Origin: Pelomonas dachongensis | GTDB lineage: Bacteria; Pseudomonadota; Gammaproteobacteria; Burkholderiales; Burkholderiaceae_C | NCBI RefSeq assembly: GCF_043555865.1 | Contig: NZ_JBIGHY010000005.1 | Span: 1-64,000, forward strand | Direction of reading: 5' to 3' | Length of the DNA stretch: 64,000 nucleotides | Part shown: positions 1 through 8,135 of the stretch, piece by piece | How the letters are laid out: each line of letters opens with the position of its first letter | Numbering within the stretch: position 1 is the stretch's first letter | Program-made: the position numbers and the translations under genes | The notes under the pieces: model-generated | Databases searched by the model: none | What the model was told of the DNA's origin: nothing | Seen by the model: only the letters and a program-made list of their open reading frames with translations

Positions 1-381
1 TCTCGTTCGGTCCTTCGCCTCTCGCTGGTGGCCTCGGCGGCCCCGCTACCCGGCTACTACGACCTCGGCTGACTTCCCGCTCCAGCATGGCCGTCGCCCT
101 TTCAGGCACAAGGCGGGATCTCCTCAGAGAAGACCGCACTTCGCTGCACAGCCGCCGGATCTACACCGCTTCGCCTTGATCACGAGAGCTTTGCGGCCTT
201 TTGCCCGCTCGCCCTGCTTGGCAGTGCCTTCTATCCGGTTCTTGTTCATCGGCTCGCAGCTTCGCTCCACGCTTCCTTCCCACACTCGGTCGCCCTCGTG
301 CAGTTGCGCTTCGCTTCGTTCGCCGTGATCAACTTACGACGGGACTTGCACCCGCGAGAAGTGCGCTCATGCTGAGCGCAC
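1..381 (-). mobile_element. Class C group II intron, 5' part (copy D), running off the left edge
   Basis: Read on the minus strand, the element starts with GTGCGC at 381, directly after the T-tract of the terminator behind the phytochrome operon. A short hairpin (GTGCGCTCA..TGAGCGCAC) follows, then a stretch of the type ..GCGGGTGCAAGTCCCG.., which resembles domain I of bacterial class C introns. No reverse transcriptase ORF lies inside the window, so whether the element is intact cannot be judged. Its 5' sequence differs from copies A, B and C near 31.6-33.0 kb and 62.6-63.6 kb. The boundary comes from the GTGCG motif and the terminator position; assignment to class C is from family knowledge (insertion behind terminators). 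Confidence 0.75.
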
Positions 382-408
382 AAAAGAAACCCCGGCACGA
401 ATGCCGGG
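382..408 (-). terminator. Rho-independent terminator of the bph operon
   Basis: On the minus strand a GC-rich hairpin (CCCCGGCA, loop TTCG, TGCCGGGG) is followed by TTTCTTTT. It lies about 120 bases downstream of the last phytochrome gene. The intron 5' end begins at the next base. Positions 409-528 between gene and terminator show no gene. Confidence 0.85.
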
Positions 409-528
409 GCTGAAACCGTCTTCCGCTGTCACGGTAGACGCCTGCTCAGGGAGGAACAGCAGGGGGCGTGAGCCCGAAACCAATGTAGGCCAGCCCCTGC
501 GGCGCAGGTGTAGGACGAGGCGCCGATT

Positions 529-2706
529 TCAGCCCGGCGGCGCCAGCGGCAGTTCCAGCACGAACACGACCTCGCCGTCCTCGTACGCGTAGCGGATGGA
601 GCCGCCGTGTGCTGCTGCCACCTGGTCCACGATGTACAGGCCCAGGCCCATGCTGCCGGGGTTGCGCGGGTTGCTGATGGACTGGCGCTTGAAGGGGTCG
701 AACAGGCCGTCCACCAGCTCCGGCGCGATGGGCTCGGCGGGGTTGCTGACGCGCAGCCGCGCATGGCCGGCGTTGCCGGTCAGCTGCACGCCGATGCGGC
801 CGCTCCCGTGGTGGCGCGCATTGCTCAGCAGGTTGGCCGACATCTGCAGCAGCCGCATCTGGTCCAGCCTCGCGGGCAGCGTGGCGGGCAGGCTCACGTC
901 CAGCGGCGTGTCGGGGTAGGTGGCGCGATGGTCTTCCAGCTGCTGGGCCAGCAGCGCGGCAAGGTCGGTGTCCTCCGCCTCCAGCGCCAGGCCCAGGCCG
1001 TTCTGCAGCCGAGTGATGTCCTGCAGGTCGCGCAGCAGCCGCTGCATGCGGTTGGTGGAGTTGCGGATGACGGTGGTGATGCGGTCGGCCGCGTTCTGGC
1101 GGTCCAGCACGATGGACGCGACGCTCAGCGTGTGCAGCGGGTCGCGCAGGTCGTGGCCCAACACGGCCCACAGCTGCGAGCGCAGCCGATCCAGCTCCAG
1201 CACGCGGTCGGCATGCACGCGGCTGACGGTGTCCAGCAGCAGCGTGGCCGTCTCCAGTGCGACATCGGACCACGGCACCGCCGTGCCGCGCACGGTCTCG
1301 CGCCACTCGGCGAACGAGCCGCGCGGCGTGAGGCGCGGGCCCAGCGGGCCGTGCATCAACTCCTTCTCGGGCTTGCCGCCCCAGCGGATGGTCTCGATCT
1401 GCTCGCGCCTCAGCGCGACCAGCCAGCCCTGGCGCGGCGCGTCGAAGCGCAGCGCCAGCAGCCCGCAATAGCGCTCGGGCCCGTCGGACTCGGGCAGCTC
1501 GTCGCAGCGGTCCACATGCACCAGCGCCCGGTCGCGCGCCTGAAGCCACGTCAGCAGCCGCGCGGCCCACGCCTCGTCCACCGGCCCGTGCAGGCGCACG
1601 CGGCCGTTGAGGCCGACGATCAGCGCGTCGCAGTCCAGGCTCTCACACAGCGCGGGCGCCTCCTGCGCCAGCACGTCCTGCGCCTCGCGGCCCTGCACGA
1701 TCTGCGCGGCGATGTCGGTTCGCAGCAGCGCTGCACGAGCCATCACGGCCTCGCGCTCGCGCGCCGCCAGCGACTGCACGGAGGCCGCCAGCAACTGCGC
1801 GATGACGTCCGCTGCCATGCGGATGGCATAGGGCACGGCCAGCGGTGCCATGTGATGGCAGGCCAGCATGCCCCACAGCCGGCCGCCGACGACGATGGAC
1901 ACGCTCATGGAAGCGGCCACGCCCATGTTGGTCAGGTACTCGACGTGGATGGGCGACACGCTGCGCAGCACGCTGTGGCTGAGGTCCACCGGCTCGACGT
2001 GGCCGGCGTCCGCCAGCAGCAGCACGGGCTGGTAGCGTACGTCGGGAATGAGGCGCAGCGTGTTCAGCACGTAGAGCCGGCGCGCCTGCGCGGGGATGTC
2101 GCTGGCGGGGTAGCGCCGGCCGACATAGGCCTCCAGGTCGTCGCGGCGGGCCTCGGCGACGATGTCGCCGCTGTCGTCGTGGCGGAAGCGGTAGGCCATC
2201 ACGCGGTCGAAGCCGGTCATGGCGCGCACCTCGGCCACGGCCACTTCCAGCAGTCTGTCGATGCCGGGCTGGCGCTTGAGCTTGTCCATCGAGCGGTAGG
2301 CCATGCGCGCGAAGCTGCTCAGCCGGTCGGCACTGGCATCGCGAAGCTCAAACTCGCACAGGCACAGGCCGGCGTGCGCATGCAGCACGAGGTCGAAGTC
2401 ATGCCCGTTCAGCGACACCTCGCGCGAATCGGGCATGGAGTCGCCGCTGCCCAGGCTCGTCACGGCCTGCTGCACGGCAGCGTACACATCGGCGTCGCCT
2501 CCCAGGTCGGCCACACGCGGTGCGCGGCCCGGCGTCAGCTCCAGCCCCAGCAGTGCGTTCGCGTTCGCGCTCATCACCATCAGGCGGCCCAGGCGGTCGA
2601 AGGCCAGCAGTGCGCCGTGGGGCTGGATGGAGCCGGGAATGTGGATGGGTTCGCGCTCGCAGTTGTCCAGCGTGACGGGCTCGACAGGCGGGAATGGCAG
2701 GCTCAT
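529..2706 (-). CDS. bphP: Bacteriophytochrome histidine kinase (second copy, distal in operon)
   Basis: A 725-residue red/far-red light sensor kinase. The PAS-like N-terminus carries Cys16 in NCEREPIHIPGSIQPHG, the position that binds biliverdin in bacterial phytochromes. The GAF domain has the PASDIP motif (near residue 200), and the PHY tongue shows WGGKP followed by PRGSF. The C-terminus is a histidine kinase with H-box GHDLRDPLH, N-box NLLSNARHHG and G-box GSMGLGLYIV, so both halves look functional. It is the last gene of a five-gene operon; its ATG overlaps the stop of the hybrid kinase by four bases (ATGA). It has no fused receiver domain, so phosphotransfer to an operon-encoded receiver is likely (inference). 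Photochemistry, ordinary or bathy type, cannot be read from sequence by eye. Confidence 0.93.
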   Translation of the reverse strand: MSLPFPPVEPVTLDNCEREPIHIPGSIQPHGALLAFDRLGRLMVMSANANALLGLELTPGRAPRVADLGGDADVYAAVQQAVTSLGSGDSMPDSREVSLNGHDFDLVLHAHAGLCLCEFELRDASADRLSSFARMAYRSMDKLKRQPGIDRLLEVAVAEVRAMTGFDRVMAYRFRHDDSGDIVAEARRDDLEAYVGRRYPASDIPAQARRLYVLNTLRLIPDVRYQPVLLLADAGHVEPVDLSHSVLRSVSPIHVEYLTNMGVAASMSVSIVVGGRLWGMLACHHMAPLAVPYAIRMAADVIAQLLAASVQSLAAREREAVMARAALLRTDIAAQIVQGREAQDVLAQEAPALCESLDCDALIVGLNGRVRLHGPVDEAWAARLLTWLQARDRALVHVDRCDELPESDGPERYCGLLALRFDAPRQGWLVALRREQIETIRWGGKPEKELMHGPLGPRLTPRGSFAEWRETVRGTAVPWSDVALETATLLLDTVSRVHADRVLELDRLRSQLWAVLGHDLRDPLHTLSVASIVLDRQNAADRITTVIRNSTNRMQRLLRDLQDITRLQNGLGLALEAEDTDLAALLAQQLEDHRATYPDTPLDVSLPATLPARLDQMRLLQMSANLLSNARHHGSGRIGVQLTGNAGHARLRVSNPAEPIAPELVDGLFDPFKRQSISNPRNPGSMGLGLYIVDQVAAAHGGSIRYAYEDGEVVFVLELPLAPPG

Positions 2707-4697
2707 CGGAGATTGCTCTGCTGCCCGACGGGCGTGCGCAAAGCTTCCAGGATGGCCGAAGCCAGCAGGCGCATGTCGATGGGCTTGGCCACGTAGCGCT
2801 GAAAGCCCGCCGCCAGGCCGGCTTGGCGGTCGGGCAACATCGCGAAGGCGGTCAGCGCGACCGCGGGCAGTGCCGCAGTGGCCGGCTGCTCGCGCAGGCG
2901 CCGGATCAGCGTCAGGCCGTCCATCTCGGGCATGCCGATGTCGGACACCATGACGTCGAAGCGCTGCGTGGCCAGCAGTGCCTGGGCCTCCGGGGCACTG
3001 GCGGCAGCCGTGACGTTGGCGCCCAGCTCGCGCAGCGCCGCCAGTCCCACGTCGCGTGCGTCCTCCTCATCATCCACCAGCAGCAGGCGCAGCCCCTGCA
3101 GCGAGGGTGCCGCCTGGCCCGGCACGGGCAGCGCCAGCGAGACCGGCCTGCTGGCCGGCGCCGGCGCGACGGGCAGGCGCACCTCGAAGCGGGCGCCCTG
3201 GTCGGCGCCTTCGCTGTGGGCCGAGATGCGGCCGCCGTGCAGCTCCACGATGGCACGGGCGATGGCCAAGCCCAGCCCCAGGCCGCCGGCCTTGCGCGTG
3301 CTGGAGCTGTCTTCCTGGCGCAGGCGGTCGAACACGTGCGGCAGGAAATCGGGCGAGATGCCGCGGCCGTTGTCCTGCACGCACAGCACCACCATGTCGC
3401 CGTCCAGACGCGTCGACACGTCCACACGACCGCCCTCCAGGCTGAACTTCATCGCGTTGCCGACCAGGTTGGCGATGACCTGCGCCAGCCGTTGCGAGTC
3501 GCCCGCGACCCACAGCACGCCACCTCCGGCGCACTCCAGCGCGATGCGGCGCGCCTGCGCCGCGTGCACGTGCGACAGCAGAGCCTCGGCCGTCAGCGCG
3601 CTGAGGTCCAGCACCTGCTGCTGCAACTGCAACTTGCCCGCCACCACGGCACTCATGTCGAGCAGGTCGTTGATCATGCGCGTCTGCAACTGGGCATTGC
3701 GCCGGATCACCAGCGCGGCCTTGGCCAGCAGCTCGTCGGCGCCGCCACGCTTTTCGAGCACGTCGGCCCAGCCGGTGATGGCGCTCAGCGGCGAGCGCAG
3801 CTCGTGCGACAGCACGGCCAGGAACTGGTCCTTCAACTCGTTGCTGCGCTCGGCCTCCTCCTTGGCCTGGCGCAGCTGCAGCGAGGCCTGGTAGGTGGCG
3901 GTCACGTCGCGCACGATCTTGGAGAAACCTGTGGGCTCACCCGCCGCGCTGTACAACGGCGTCAAAACGCCCTCGGCGCGCAGCAGGCTGCCATCCCGGC
4001 GCATCAGCCACCGGTCGTCGCGCGCCGAGCCTGCGGCCAGGGCAGCCGCCATCTCACGCGCCAGCACGCCGGCCGCCCGGTCCTCGGGCGTGAACAGCAA
4101 CGCCGCAGACTGGCCACGCACATCGTCCAGCGCATGGCCGAAGATGACGCCGGCCGCGCGGTTCCAGTCGCGGATGCGGCCCTCCAGGCCCATCAGCACG
4201 ACCGCGTAATCCTGCAGCGAGTCCACCACGCGCGCGTACAGCGCGTCGGCCTCGCGCAGTTGGGCCTGGGCCAGCTCCTGCGCCTCGCGCTGCGCCACCT
4301 CACGCAGCGCACGCTCGATGACCAGCGGCAGCCGCGACAGCCGGCCCTTCATCACGTAGTCGGTCGCGCCGCGCTTGAGCAGCTCGACAAGGTTCTCCTC
4401 GCCGATGACGCCAGACACGAAGATGAACGGCGTCAGCGGCGCGACGACGCGCGCGTGGTCCAGCGCCTCGGCACCGTTGAAGTCGGGCAGTTGGTAGTCG
4501 GACAGGATGGCGTCGAAGCGCTGGCCTGCCAGCGCCTGCTTGAAGCCCTCCTCGTCCTGCACCCAGCGCAGTCGCACGTCCGGCCGCGCGGTCTGCAGCG
4601 ACGCCTTCAGCAACTCCGCGTCGAAGGCAGAGTCCTCCAGCAGCAGAATGTCCAGGCCGCCCGCGCCTGGGGGTGACGTGACCCCGCCTTCAGCCAT
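2703..4697 (-). CDS. Hybrid sensor kinase, REC-PAS-HisKA-HATPase-REC
   Basis: A 664-residue cytoplasmic hybrid kinase with receiver domains at both ends. The N-terminal receiver has phospho-acceptor Asp67 (ILSDYQLP). A PAS domain follows, then HisKA with H-box VLSHELRSPLS, a HATPase_c with NLVGNAMKFS and GLGLGLAIA, and a C-terminal receiver with VMVSDIGMPEMDG. No transmembrane segment or output domain is visible. I chose the start at 4697 because its ATGGCTGA overlaps the stop of the upstream regulator by eight bases, as its neighbours do; the frame also opens at 4736 and no strong ribosome site separates the two. Sitting between two phytochromes, it is a likely receiver or integrator of light signals (inference). 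Confidence 0.9.
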   Translation of the reverse strand: MAEGGVTSPPGAGGLDILLLEDSAFDAELLKASLQTARPDVRLRWVQDEEGFKQALAGQRFDAILSDYQLPDFNGAEALDHARVVAPLTPFIFVSGVIGEENLVELLKRGATDYVMKGRLSRLPLVIERALREVAQREAQELAQAQLREADALYARVVDSLQDYAVVLMGLEGRIRDWNRAAGVIFGHALDDVRGQSAALLFTPEDRAAGVLAREMAAALAAGSARDDRWLMRRDGSLLRAEGVLTPLYSAAGEPTGFSKIVRDVTATYQASLQLRQAKEEAERSNELKDQFLAVLSHELRSPLSAITGWADVLEKRGGADELLAKAALVIRRNAQLQTRMINDLLDMSAVVAGKLQLQQQVLDLSALTAEALLSHVHAAQARRIALECAGGGVLWVAGDSQRLAQVIANLVGNAMKFSLEGGRVDVSTRLDGDMVVLCVQDNGRGISPDFLPHVFDRLRQEDSSSTRKAGGLGLGLAIARAIVELHGGRISAHSEGADQGARFEVRLPVAPAPASRPVSLALPVPGQAAPSLQGLRLLLVDDEEDARDVGLAALRELGANVTAAASAPEAQALLATQRFDVMVSDIGMPEMDGLTLIRRLREQPATAALPAVALTAFAMLPDRQAGLAAGFQRYVAKPIDMRLLASAILEALRTPVGQQSNLR

Positions 4698-5148
4698 GGC
4701 GCCGGTGTGTACGCAGCGAACCCGGCGGCGGCTCATTCAGCACGGCCCAGAAGACGCCCAGGTCGGCGATGGCCGACACGAACTGCTTGAACTCCACCGG
4801 TTTGACGACGTAGGCATTCACGCCCAGCGCGTAGCTTTCCACGACATCGGACTCGGCCTGCGACGAGGTCAGCATGACGACCGGGATGCTCTTCAACGAA
4901 TCGGTCGCGCGCACCGAGCGCAGCACTTCCAGGCCGTTGACCTTGGGCAGCTTGAGGTCCAGCAGCACGACGGCGGGGTTGCCTTCGCCGCGGCCGGCGT
5001 GGCTGCCCTCGCGGCGCAGGTAGTCCAGCGCTTCGGCGCCGTCGCGCACCACGATGACCTCGTTGGCGAGTTGGCTGCGTTCCAGTGCGACGAGTGTCAG
5101 CTCGAGATCACGGGCGTCGTCTTCGACGAGCAAGATGGGTTTCAACAT
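4690..5148 (-). CDS. Single-domain response regulator, Rcp1/CheY-like
   Basis: A 152-residue stand-alone receiver domain. Acidic pocket residues are in LLVEDD (9-11), the acceptor is Asp64 (VVLLDLKLPKVNG), with the conserved Thr/Ser in MLTSSQ and Lys in VVKPVE. The layout matches the Rcp1-type regulators encoded beside phytochromes, which take phosphate from the sensor. It starts 7 bases after the stop of the first phytochrome. The reading frame is open further upstream, but there it overlaps the phytochrome gene; the ATG at 5148 opens on the receiver motif. It has no DNA-binding or enzymatic output domain. Confidence 0.92.
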   Translation of the reverse strand: MLKPILLVEDDARDLELTLVALERSQLANEVIVVRDGAEALDYLRREGSHAGRGEGNPAVVLLDLKLPKVNGLEVLRSVRATDSLKSIPVVMLTSSQAESDVVESYALGVNAYVVKPVEFKQFVSAIADLGVFWAVLNEPPPGSLRTHRRHG

Positions 5149-5155
5149 GACGTTC

Positions 5156-7390
5156 TCATGCAGCAGGTGGGGTTGAGGGGGACTCGTGGTGCGCCGGCAG
5201 GGGCAGCACGAAACTGAAGCGGGCGCCACGATCTGGCTCGCCCCACGCCTCGACACTGCCGCCGTGGCGCTCCACGATACGCCGGACGCTGGCCAGGCCG
5301 ATGCCGGTGCCCTCAAAACTCTCCGCACGGTGCAGGCGCTGAAAGACTCCGAACAGCTTGGCGACATATTTCATCTGAAAGCCCACACCGTTATCGCGAA
5401 TCGCCAGGCCGGCGCAACGTTCGTCAGCAATGCCCGTGATCTCGATGCGTGACACCTCGCGCGTGCGGCTGTACTTGACGGCGTTGTCAATCAGGTTGCG
5501 CAGCGCCACCTGGAGCAGCACCGGGTCGGCCCACAGCCGCGGCAGCGGGCGGTGCACGATCCACTCGATGCGCGCATCGCGCCCATGCTCGGCGGCCAGC
5601 TCGTCCACCAGCAGCGTGGTGTCGATCCACGTGCACTTCAGCGCGGCGCGGCCCATGCGGGAGAAGTCCAGCAGCGCGTCGACCAGCAGGCCGGCGTGCG
5701 CGGAGGCCTCCTTCACGTGCGACAGGTAGTTGCGCGCGCGGTCACTGATGCCTTCGCCTTCCATCTCCAGCACCAGATCGACGAAGCCGGCGATGTGGCG
5801 CATGGGCGCGCGCAGGTCGTGCGAGACGGTGTACGAGAACGCCTCCAGCTCCTTGTTGACGCGGCCCAGTTCCGCAGCCACCTCGGCCATTTCTTCGGCG
5901 CGGCGCATGACGATGCCGATCAGCGCATGGCGCAGCTCCAGCGCGGCGTGCACCTCGGCCGCAGTCCACGGCAGCGAGCGACCGCGCACATGCTCGACCC
6001 AGCTCTCGAAGCTGCGCCGCGGATGCAGCCGGGTGCCGGGCGGCGCGGCGGCCTTTCGCGGATCGCCGGCCCAGGTGACGGTCTGCACGATCTCGGGCCT
6101 GAACCAGACCACGTAGTGCCGGTGCAGCCGCGAGATGGAGATGGCCATCACTCCCGCGGCAACGGACACGTGGCCGGCGAGCGCCGGCGCGTCCTGCGCG
6201 ATCCGGTCGGTGTACGCGACCTCGTCGATGTGGTTGGCCAGCCAGCTGCCGATCTGCAGCACGGCCTCCTCGCCGGGCGTTTCGCCGACGCGCCAGCACT
6301 GGTCGTTCAGGATGACCGCCGCGCCTGAGGCGCGGCCCAGCCGCAGCAATGGCCCGGGCTCGTCCACCAGGCGCTGCAGCGTCGCATCGCTGTCGGCCAG
6401 GTGGGCCACCATGGCAAGCGTCAGCTGGCGCAGCCGCAGCTGCTCGTTGACGTGCTCGTTCTCTTCCTTGGCCTCGATCTGCAGCGACAGCAATTGCCCC
6501 AGATGCTCGCACGCCATGCGGGTGGTGTACGACAGCTCGCGCGGCCCGCGGTTGTGGCAGGACACCAGCCCCCACAGCTCGCCGCGCACGACGATGGACA
6601 CGGACATCGACGCCAGCGTGCCCATGTTGCGCATGTACTCCAGGTGCACTGGCGACACGCTGCGCAGTTGCGACTGCGACAGGTCCAGCGTCAGCGCGGT
6701 GCTGCTGCCGTCGGCGAACCGCACCGGCACCGGCTCGTAGTTGGCGTCCGGGATCAGCCGCAGGTGGTTGAGCCGGTACAGGGCCCGCGCCTGGGCCGGG
6801 ATGTCGGCCGCCGGGAAGTGATGCCCCAGGTAGGTCTCGTAGCCGTCATCGGCGAGCTCGGCCAGCACCTCGCCATGCCCTTGGGCATCGAAGCGGTAGA
6901 TCAGGCAGCGGCCGAAGCCGGTGAGCCGCTTCATCTCGACCGTCACCACACCGCACACCTCTTCGATGGAGGTCGTGAGCTGCATCTGCGGCACGACATG
7001 ACGGGCCAGGCTGTAGATGGGTGCCCGCGCGCCGGTCTCGGGCGCCGACGCCTCGAACTCCAGGTGCACGAGGGCCCCCAGGCGGTGGGCGGACACGTGC
7101 AGCGCCCGGCCGGCCAGCGTCAGCGCGCCCAGCGAGGAAGCGCCCTCGCCGTCCACCAGCTCCGCCATGCCACCCGCGAAGCCGGCAGCGACATCGGCCA
7201 GCGCGGCCGACGTCACAGCCCCCAGCAGCTCGGGCCAGTTCTCGCTCCACGCAGCCACGGCGCCGCTGGTCGCGTCCAGCGTCAGCAGCCAGCCATGCGG
7301 CTGGATGGCGCCGGGCACGCGGATGGGCTCGCTAGCGCAGGACGTCGGGTCCAGCGGCAGCATGGCGGCGTCGGGCAGGGGCAGCGTCAT
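5156..7390 (-). CDS. bphP: Bacteriophytochrome histidine kinase (first copy)
   Basis: A 744-residue phytochrome with PAS, GAF, PHY and kinase modules. Cys18 in the TSCASEPIRVPGAIQPHG stretch is the expected biliverdin-attachment residue. The GAF motif reads PAADIP rather than PASDIP. The PHY tongue has PRRSF. The kinase shows H-box SYTVSHDLRAPMRH and G-box GTGIGLASVRRIVERHGG. The start at 7390 overlaps the heme oxygenase stop (ATGA); the frame is open upstream, but that part lies over the oxygenase gene. Kinase-domain sequence differs clearly from the second phytochrome (HDLRAP against HDLRDP H-boxes and different linkers), so this is not a recent tandem duplication. It likely pairs with the adjacent Rcp1-like regulator. 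Confidence 0.94.
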   Translation of the reverse strand: MTLPLPDAAMLPLDPTSCASEPIRVPGAIQPHGWLLTLDATSGAVAAWSENWPELLGAVTSAALADVAAGFAGGMAELVDGEGASSLGALTLAGRALHVSAHRLGALVHLEFEASAPETGARAPIYSLARHVVPQMQLTTSIEEVCGVVTVEMKRLTGFGRCLIYRFDAQGHGEVLAELADDGYETYLGHHFPAADIPAQARALYRLNHLRLIPDANYEPVPVRFADGSSTALTLDLSQSQLRSVSPVHLEYMRNMGTLASMSVSIVVRGELWGLVSCHNRGPRELSYTTRMACEHLGQLLSLQIEAKEENEHVNEQLRLRQLTLAMVAHLADSDATLQRLVDEPGPLLRLGRASGAAVILNDQCWRVGETPGEEAVLQIGSWLANHIDEVAYTDRIAQDAPALAGHVSVAAGVMAISISRLHRHYVVWFRPEIVQTVTWAGDPRKAAAPPGTRLHPRRSFESWVEHVRGRSLPWTAAEVHAALELRHALIGIVMRRAEEMAEVAAELGRVNKELEAFSYTVSHDLRAPMRHIAGFVDLVLEMEGEGISDRARNYLSHVKEASAHAGLLVDALLDFSRMGRAALKCTWIDTTLLVDELAAEHGRDARIEWIVHRPLPRLWADPVLLQVALRNLIDNAVKYSRTREVSRIEITGIADERCAGLAIRDNGVGFQMKYVAKLFGVFQRLHRAESFEGTGIGLASVRRIVERHGGSVEAWGEPDRGARFSFVLPLPAHHESPSTPPAA

Positions 7391-7989
7391 GTGACCAAGG
7401 GCTCGAAGGTGGCGATCAGCGCGTCGAAGGTGCGCTCGGCGGCGCGGCAGGCAGCGCGGCGCGACGCCGGGTCTGCGCCCACCTCGGCGGTGGCGCGCAG
7501 CCGGAACTCGCGCCACATCTCGCCGGTGCGCCGACCGTGTCCGTGAAAGTAGCTGGCGCCGCGTCCCGGCTCCAGTCCGAGGTCTCGCTTCAACCAGGAC
7601 GTGATGACCTGCCCACCCAGCGCTGAACCCTCGATGACGTACATCGAGCCGAAGGCAGCGGCAACGCCGGGCTCGGGCAGGCAGTCGGGCGAGTGCGCCG
7701 AGGACGGCACGGCACGGCCCAGGAAGGCAAGATCATCGGCCGCGAAAGCAGCACGCCCCCGCTCGGCCAGCCAGCCATGCAGGCGCTCCGGCATGGCGCG
7801 GCGCAGCTGCGGCTCCCAGCCGGAGAGGAAGCTGTGGAAGCCGCCGATGATGGCGCTGTAGCGTGGCAACGCCATGGGCGCGTCCAGCGCCAGCAGCTGT
7901 TCGATGCGGTCGTGATGTGGTCTCGTGGCGGCACGCAATTCGCCTAAAAGCGGCTCATCAGGCGCCGCGGTCGCTGGCGGATTGCTCAT
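7387..7989 (-). CDS. bphO: Biliverdin-producing heme oxygenase
   Basis: A 200-residue heme oxygenase that opens heme to biliverdin, the chromophore for the two phytochromes downstream. Visible family features are RPHHDRIE near the N-terminus, which carries the proximal heme His, and MYVIEGSALGG in the distal helix region. It is the first gene of the operon, with GGGAG nine bases before the ATG. Its stop overlaps the phytochrome start by four bases, so chromophore enzyme and apoprotein should be made together. Confidence 0.95.
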   Translation of the reverse strand: MSNPPATAAPDEPLLGELRAATRPHHDRIEQLLALDAPMALPRYSAIIGGFHSFLSGWEPQLRRAMPERLHGWLAERGRAAFAADDLAFLGRAVPSSAHSPDCLPEPGVAAAFGSMYVIEGSALGGQVITSWLKRDLGLEPGRGASYFHGHGRRTGEMWREFRLRATAEVGADPASRRAACRAAERTFDALIATFEPLVT

Positions 7990-8028
7990 TCAAGGGTGCT
8001 CCCATTCACCGTCATTCGCGGCAGCACA

Positions 8029-8044
8029 CGCAAAAATCACGCCA
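8029..8044 (-). promoter_or_regulatory. Putative sigma-54 promoter of the bph operon
   Basis: On the minus strand TGGCGTGATTTTTGCG matches the -24/-12 pattern TGGCACGNNNNTTGCW at most conserved positions, with GG and GC exactly ten bases apart. Transcription would begin about 30 bases before the bphO ATG. An overlapping TTGTAC could instead serve as a -35 element for sigma-70. No enhancer site was identified. The rest of 7990-8135 holds no gene. Confidence 0.45.
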
Positions 8045-8135
8045 GTACAAAGACCCCTGTGGCGGCCCGAAACGGCGGCACTTTTGCCAAGCGCGCGTAA
8101 CTTTTGCGGCAACCGCTGCCAATGCAGAACCCGCG

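Noticed and set aside
201..413. Small ORF in the left-edge intron
   Set aside because: Lies in the structured RNA part of the intron on the opposite strand; no ribosome site or similarity.
607..2796. 729-residue plus-strand ORF opposite the second phytochrome
   Set aside because: Antisense shadow of a high-GC gene; composition is Gln/His/Arg-rich with no recognisable domain, while the minus strand encodes a complete phytochrome.
2694..4676. 660-residue plus-strand ORF opposite the hybrid kinase
   Set aside because: Same type of antisense shadow; no domain seen and the opposite strand is clearly coding.
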